Shown here piece after piece: positions 59,106-64,000 of a stretch of DNA of 64,000 nt. The notes beneath the pieces were generated by a model. The model did no database searches and was not told the origin of the DNA. It saw only the letters and a program-made list of their open reading frames with translations. The first letter of the stretch is position 1. Every line of letters starts with the position of its first letter. A program made the position numbers and the translations under genes. The DNA comes from Halichoerus grypus (lineage: Eukaryota > Chordata > Mammalia > Carnivora > Phocidae), in the NCBI RefSeq assembly GCF_964656455.1, contig NC_135722.1, positions 88,779,313 through 88,843,312 on the forward strand, given 5' to 3'.

Positions 59106-59783
59106 TAAAACAATTTAGGCTTATCTAGGTGATAGGCTTTGACAAATGGAATGCGGGCAGGCATGAGAGGAGACACACCCAAGTAGAAGCTTTAAGAAAC
59201 ATAATGATAAGCAGAATATGTGAAGGAATAAACTGTAAAAGCAATTAGAACTAATAAAGGCGTTCAGGAATGCTGTAGATTATATAAGATCAATATGCAA
59301 AGATTGATTGTATTTCTCTATGTTGGCAGTGAAATGAACATTCTGAAAATAAAATTTAGAAAAAAAATATATTTAATACCATCAAAAATAACAAAATACT
59401 TGGGTATAAATTTAACAAAAGTGTGACAGTTTTACCCTGAAAGCCACAAAATATTTAAAAACAATAAATAAAAGAAGATATAAATAAATGGAAAGCTATC
59501 CTACCTATGGTCATTGATCAAAGACTTCATACTGTTAGGATGTCATTACTACTCAAATTGATTTACATATTCAACACAACACCTACCAAAGTCCCAGCTG
59601 GGCTTTTTTGTAGAACTTGATGAGCCAATCTTAAAATCCATATGGAAATGCAAGGAACTCAGAATGACCAAAACAATCTAAAAAAAGAAACAAGTTGGAG
59701 GATTCTCACTTCATGAATGAAACCAAGTTAGTCATGAAACTAAGAAAGCTTGCTTTCTTACATACAGCTTAACTACATGCATG

Positions 59784-59808
59784 GCAAAGCAAGCAAGCAA
59801 GCAAGCAA
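59784..59808. repeat. (AAGC)n microsatellite
   Basis: About six copies of AAGC inside the old L1. Confidence 0.9.
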
Positions 59809-60173
59809 TCAATTGTACTATGTCAGAATTAAAAATTATTATACTAAAAAGAATTCCATCAAGAAAGTGAGTAGACAACCCACACATTAAAAGAAAATAT
59901 TTGAAAATTATGTATCTGATGAGAGATGTGCATCCAGAATATATAAAGAACTCTTATAACTCATCAAGAAAAGAAACAAAGAACAAAAGAACAAATGGCC
60001 CATGCAAAAAATATAAAAAAGGTTTGAATAGATTTCTCCAAGAAATTTAAAAAAATGGCCAATAAACATCTGCAACAATGCTCAAGATCATTAAGCATTA
60101 AGGAAATGTAAATCAAAATCATGAGATAACATTTTATACCCACTAGGATGGCTCTAATAAAAAAGACTGATCA

Positions 60174-60210
60174 TGTATGTCAACTATACTTCAATTAAAA
60201 AAAAAAAAAA
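60174..60210 (+). mobile_element. Tiny L1 3'-end insertion
   Basis: A 37-bp piece, TGTATGTCAACTATACTTC then ATT and an A-tail. It resembles the last bases of an L1 3'UTR and interrupts the L1 phrase AAAAAGACTGA...CACAAAAAGTG. Possible target duplication ACTGATCA / TCTGACCA on its flanks. Confidence 0.55.
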
Positions 60211-60905
60211 TCTGACCACAAAAAGTGTTCACAAGAATGCAGAGAAATTGGAATGTCATTATACATTATGTGCATATGGAATTATACAACTATGTAATCA
60301 CTTTAGAAAATAATTTTGTAATTCCTTAAAATGTTAAACAGAGTTACCCTATTACCCAGTAATTCCGTCCCTAGGTATACACCCAAGAGAAATGGAAATA
60401 TATATCTACAATGAAAACTTGTACACAAATTTTTACAGCAGCATTAGTCATAATAATAACAAAGTGAAAATAATCCAAATGTCTATCAATTGATGAATAG
60501 TTAAATAAAATGTGATATATGAATATGATAGACTGTTATAAAAATAGAATGGAGTACTGATAAAATTACAACATGGATGGACCTTGAAACCATGTTAAGT
60601 AAAAGAAGCCAGTCACAAAAGACCATATATTATATGATTCCATTTAGACAAAATGTCCAGAATGATCAAATCTATAGAGACAGAAAGATTAGTGATTATC
60701 TGTAGCCCGGGTTGGGGTGAGAAGAACGGACAGTGACTGCTAATGGAGACAGAGTGTCTTTTGAGGAAGATAAAAATGTTCTAAAATTAATTACGGTTGC
60801 ACAACCCTGAGAATATGCTAAAACACATTGCAATGTACAATTTAAATAGGTAAATTGTATGGTACATGGGTTATATTTCAGTGAAGCTGTTAAAAAAAGA
60901 AATAA

Positions 60906-61035
60906 AGCAGCACTGTGATGTTCTGCCAGACCTCTACCATAAACTCCTGGACATCCTATTCTCCTTTAGCTGCCAATACTTTTCTTGAACACATACCTCC
61001 TTGAGTGTTTATAGTCTGCCCTGCACTATTTACCA
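60906..61035. other. Unique sequence
   Basis: Short interval with no feature recognised. Confidence 0.3.
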
Positions 61036-61185
61036 TTCAATCATATGTTCATTTAACTTCTACTGAATGTCTATTACATGTTAAGTGATGTGCTACACAC
61101 TGGGTTGAGAGAAACAGTACAATAAATAAAAAATTAAATGTTTATACTCCCTAGTCTCATGAAACCTATCATTTATGGGAGAGAA
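61036..61185 (-). mobile_element. L2 relic, reverse strand
   Basis: 'ctactgaatgtctattacat' and 'cacactgggttgagagaaac', then 'gtctcatgaaacctatcatt', follow the L2 3' end in reverse. Confidence 0.65.
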
Positions 61186-62374
61186 AGGGGCTGTAAATTT
61201 TCACGGTCATACTTTTTTTGCCTTCATTCACTGTTTCCCTTTTGGTTTTTCCCAAAGTCACTGACTACCTAATTTATACTGATCTGCACAATGCTTAGCT
61301 CAGTACTGAGCACTTTGTAACACTACAGAAAGTGCTTGGAGACTAGCGGAAAGTATCCTAAATGCATCCTGAATGTTATCAATTTATAAAGAAAAGTAGG
61401 AAATGCTTCAAATACTTGTGCATTTACTTCCGCTTTGGCAATACTGGAAATCAGGAAAGAGGGAGGCCCTCCTTCATCTGGCTCTAGACACATTTCCATG
61501 TGGGATGAGCAGAGTCCCTGAGGTGACCTCCATGTTTCACATAGTCACCACCGTCACTGGGGTTCTGATCATCCCACTCTCAGCAAGTATTCTCTAGGGT
61601 TCCATTTCCTCAAAGCGATTTGCACCCCATACTAAACAGTAATCAAAAAGTGACCCCGTAAATCTCAGGCTTCCCGCATCATTGTGCGTATCCTGATTCC
61701 CTGGGAGGGACTCCTGGGATTTGTCAGCAGCTCTCCATTCAGGCTGTAAAACTGTAAAGATTGGAGCTCAATGAGTTGCATCCTTCGTTGGTGCTGGGAT
61801 CTCCGGTAGGGTTTCTGGTCACTGAGCCCGATACCTCAGGGGTAGAAATAAGGACGGCACATCTGATCTAATATGCCAGAGAGACGGGGATTAGAGCACC
61901 TGAGACATTTGCATTCACTAAATAGAAAACACAATTAACTTGCAATTTTGCAAGTCTTTTTGAAATTACCATTCTATTTAAATGAGGTAAGCAGAAAGGA
62001 TGTCTGAACTATTGGGATGGGGTCTGAGTAGAGAAGCACGGGTGGTTATGGAGATGTAATCATACCCCTGGCGTGAAGTCTAAGCACTTAACCAATGCCT
62101 GTGAAGCCCCAAGGAGGTGGCTGTCCCATTATAACCGTACTCCCCAGAGTTGTTTTATAGTCTGCATAAACCTTTGTTCAGGAAAAGAAGGGAGGGTGTC
62201 ATTTTTAGTTTGGAAGGGAGATGAAGCTGACAGCTGAGATTCTGCCATCAACCAGATCATCTTTTTAAATAATGGCTTGGAATTTTCCTCCACAAGTAAA
62301 AACTTCTTATCGCGAATATTCTCTTTCAGCAAAAGCTATAGTGAAATTAGGCTTAAGGTCATGGAACTTATTGG
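61186..62374. other. Unique sequence with a dyad at 61938-61955
   Basis: No gene or repeat recognised. ACTTGCAATTTTGCAAGT (61938-61955) is an 8-bp-arm dyad. Confidence 0.4.
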
Positions 62375-62535
62375 GCAATCCATCTGCAAATAATTATCGA
62401 ATGCTTATTAAGTCATAGCCTGGTGTTCGGCCCCTCTGGTATGGGATGCAAACAAATACAAAGCAAATACCTCCGCTCGAGGAGATTTATCACCTCGTAG
62501 GAAAGATGCTATAGTCAAATAAAAGTCACAATCCT
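62375..62535 (-). mobile_element. L2 relic, reverse strand
   Basis: 'ttatcgaatgcttattaagt', 'gatgcaaacaaatacaaagc' and CTCGAGGAGATTTATCACC match the L2 3' end in reverse. Confidence 0.7.
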
Positions 62536-62544
62536 AAGAGTTTT

Positions 62545-62720
62545 AGACTACTTTAGTTTTCCTGAACATTTTTACATATCTGGTCTCATTTGAACAACAA
62601 TTACAACAGGACATTTGGTGACCATCAACATTAGACTGGAAACACCAACTGATTTGCTCAAAGTCACTTGTTTAGTAAATGATGGAGTCTAAACTAGAAA
62701 CAAACCCTTTGCTGTTGGAA
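62545..62720 (-). mobile_element. MIR relic, reverse strand
   Basis: 'ttacatatctggtctcattt', 'tgatttgctcaaagtcactt' and 'gtaaatgatggagtctaaac' trace MIR in reverse. Confidence 0.65.
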
Positions 62721-63326
62721 GAGATTGTTTTTACTGCAACAATGCTTTCACTTACTTCAAACTAGCCAGGACCGATGACATTCAGGCCAGGATGATGAAG
62801 CTCCCGAAATTCCACTGGTTTGCCCGCTATTGTCTCGGGTTCCTGTGGTGAACTGACCACACACAAGAATACTCCCAGCAAATGAATGTTCTTGAATTTC
62901 CATTTCTTAATTTTTATGTAGGGCTTTGGCCCCCATCCCATGTGATCTTTAGATGTGATCTAGGCTGGGCCCTCATGCAACACCAGAAAACTTTTGTTTC
63001 TTTGCTTAAAGGCTAGATTTAAAAATCATATAAGCAGCCTGAACGTATCTCTTGTCCCCAGGCTGTGCCTTTATTCCAAACAAGGAGTGAGGAAGATCAC
63101 ACTTCTCCCTGTGGCACAGTCTCCCTTGCTGCACGTGAAGAATGGACAGGAGGAAAATGAGAGATCCAAAACATAGCATGAGAGTCAGAAGGAGAATGTA
63201 CAGCATTGCTTGTCCCAATGAAAGGTAAGTCCCCTGTTATTTCTTTAGTGCCAGAGTCCATGTCTTCTCTTTCTGCAGAGTTCTTCCTTTTAATATCTGA
63301 GTTTTTAACCCAAATAAATCTGCTGG
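62721..63326. other. Unique sequence
   Basis: No gene or repeat recognised. Confidence 0.4.
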
Positions 63327-63537
63327 TTTTTTTTTTCTAAAGATTTATTTATTTGAGAGAGAAAGAGAGAGTGAGCACGGGGGGGCGGGGAGGGGAAGGA
63401 CAGAAGGAGAGAATCCTGAACTGAGCCACGAGCCTGATGTGGGGCTTGATCCCATCGCCCTGAGATCATGACCTGAGATCATGACCTGAGCCAACGTCAA
63501 GAGTCCGAAGCTTAACCAGCAGCCACCCAGGCACCCC
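63327..63537 (-). mobile_element. SINEC, reverse strand, with internal duplication
   Basis: T-rich tail, GA/G-rich middle, head ending AGCCACCCAGGCACCCC. It carries a 13-bp tandem duplication, TGAGATCATGACC, at 63461-63473 and 63474-63486, not seen in the other copies. Confidence 0.95.
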
Positions 63538-63982
63538 ATTTTTTTGTTTGTTTGTTTTTTTAAACAAAATCCCTTCTGATTGCATTAGGTAGCAGATTAA
63601 ACAGGGGCTAATCTATAGATACTTTCATCCCACTTAATGGATTCTAGCTGCAGAACAAAAGAAGGTGTTACCAGTCAGGTCTGGTGTATGAGCAGCACTC
63701 ATTCATTCCTATATTTGAGCTGCTGACCCTGGCTCAGGAAAGATGGAGCCAGAAATTAGTGGGTGGACTAGAAGTCTGGACTACCAGGAAAACACAGGTG
63801 GTACTATCAAAGGCTAGTTTGTTGTTAGGCAGCAGAAAAGTTAAGGCCAAGGGCTGGATACTGGAAGAATAACCAAGGAATGCCAAGGCCAAAACGGGCA
63901 AAATCAGAGGGACAGAGACAGAGAAGGAAAAGGCAGTCTGCTTCAAAAGCTAACAAGGGTTAAAAAAGATACCAAGACCACA

Positions 63983-64000
63983 TTTTTTTTTTTTTTTTTT
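63983..64000 (-). repeat. Poly(T) at the window edge
   Basis: An 18-T run reaching the last base, probably the tail of a reverse-strand retroelement that continues outside the window. Confidence 0.5.

Larger units (their letters stand above)
59160..60905 (+). mobile_element. Old L1, ORF2 C-terminal half and 3'UTR
   Basis: 'aaaataacaaaatacttgg' near 59387, GTCATTACTACTCAAATTG near 59544, 'aacacctaccaaagtcccag' near 59579, GGAATGTCATTATACATT near 60249 and 'attacccagtaattccgtc' near 60351 follow L1 ORF2 in order. A 3'UTR comes next and ends in AAAAAAAGAAATAAA. Very AT-rich and non-coding. Confidence 0.8.

Overview
This window looks like intergenic or intronic DNA from a carnivoran mammal. The key evidence is 18 copies of the tRNA-derived carnivore SINE (SINEC/CAN-SINE). 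Each has the tRNA-like GGCTCAG...TTAAGC head, a CT-rich (or GA-rich on the reverse) middle, and an AAATAAATAAA-type tail. There are also carnivore-type L1 copies whose 3' ends carry the 'GAGCACTGGGTGTT' phrase. The L1 3' module suggests a caniform (dog/bear/seal/weasel side), but that is a weak inference. I found no convincing host protein-coding exon, tRNA, rRNA, snRNA or CRISPR array. Every long open frame with recognisable homology is LINE-1.

Layout: (1) 1-2.3 kb is unique DNA with a SINE, a MIR and an L2 relic. (2) 2.3-11.2 kb is a layered nest. An old reverse-strand L1 (3'UTR at 2.3-4 kb, ORF2 onward) is split by an ERVL-like solo LTR (5.04-5.57 kb) and then by a younger L1 (5595-11072). 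The younger L1 has exact 14-bp target-site duplications, an intact 5' end and a SINE inside it. It lacks most of ORF1, and its ORF2 has frameshifts, a nonsense codon and altered reverse-transcriptase motifs. (3) 11.2-16.8 kb has an MLT1-like LTR, L1 3' ends, an L1 missing its RT region, SINEs, a second MLT1 and a MER5A DNA-transposon relic. (4) 16.8-28 kb is mostly unique, with MIRs, three SINEs and a 5'-truncated L1 tail (21957-22361). (5) 28-43.6 kb is repeat-dense: several L1 generations (one with a twin-priming inversion), paired inverted SINEs, and an ancient long repeat family I recognise but cannot name. (6) 43.6-64 kb is mostly unique, with scattered MIR/L2, four SINEs, a hAT-Charlie relic, an old L1 (59.2-60.9 kb), a poly(A)-only retro-insertion at 49.5 kb and two stretches that look like conserved noncoding DNA.

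Nothing here works as a gene cluster. The biology is retrotransposition: L1-encoded endonuclease and reverse transcriptase account for the L1 and SINE insertions, their target-site duplications and their A-rich tails. Repeat family names come from memory of consensus sequences and were not checked by any search. Boundaries without stated target-site duplications are good to roughly 10-30 bases.
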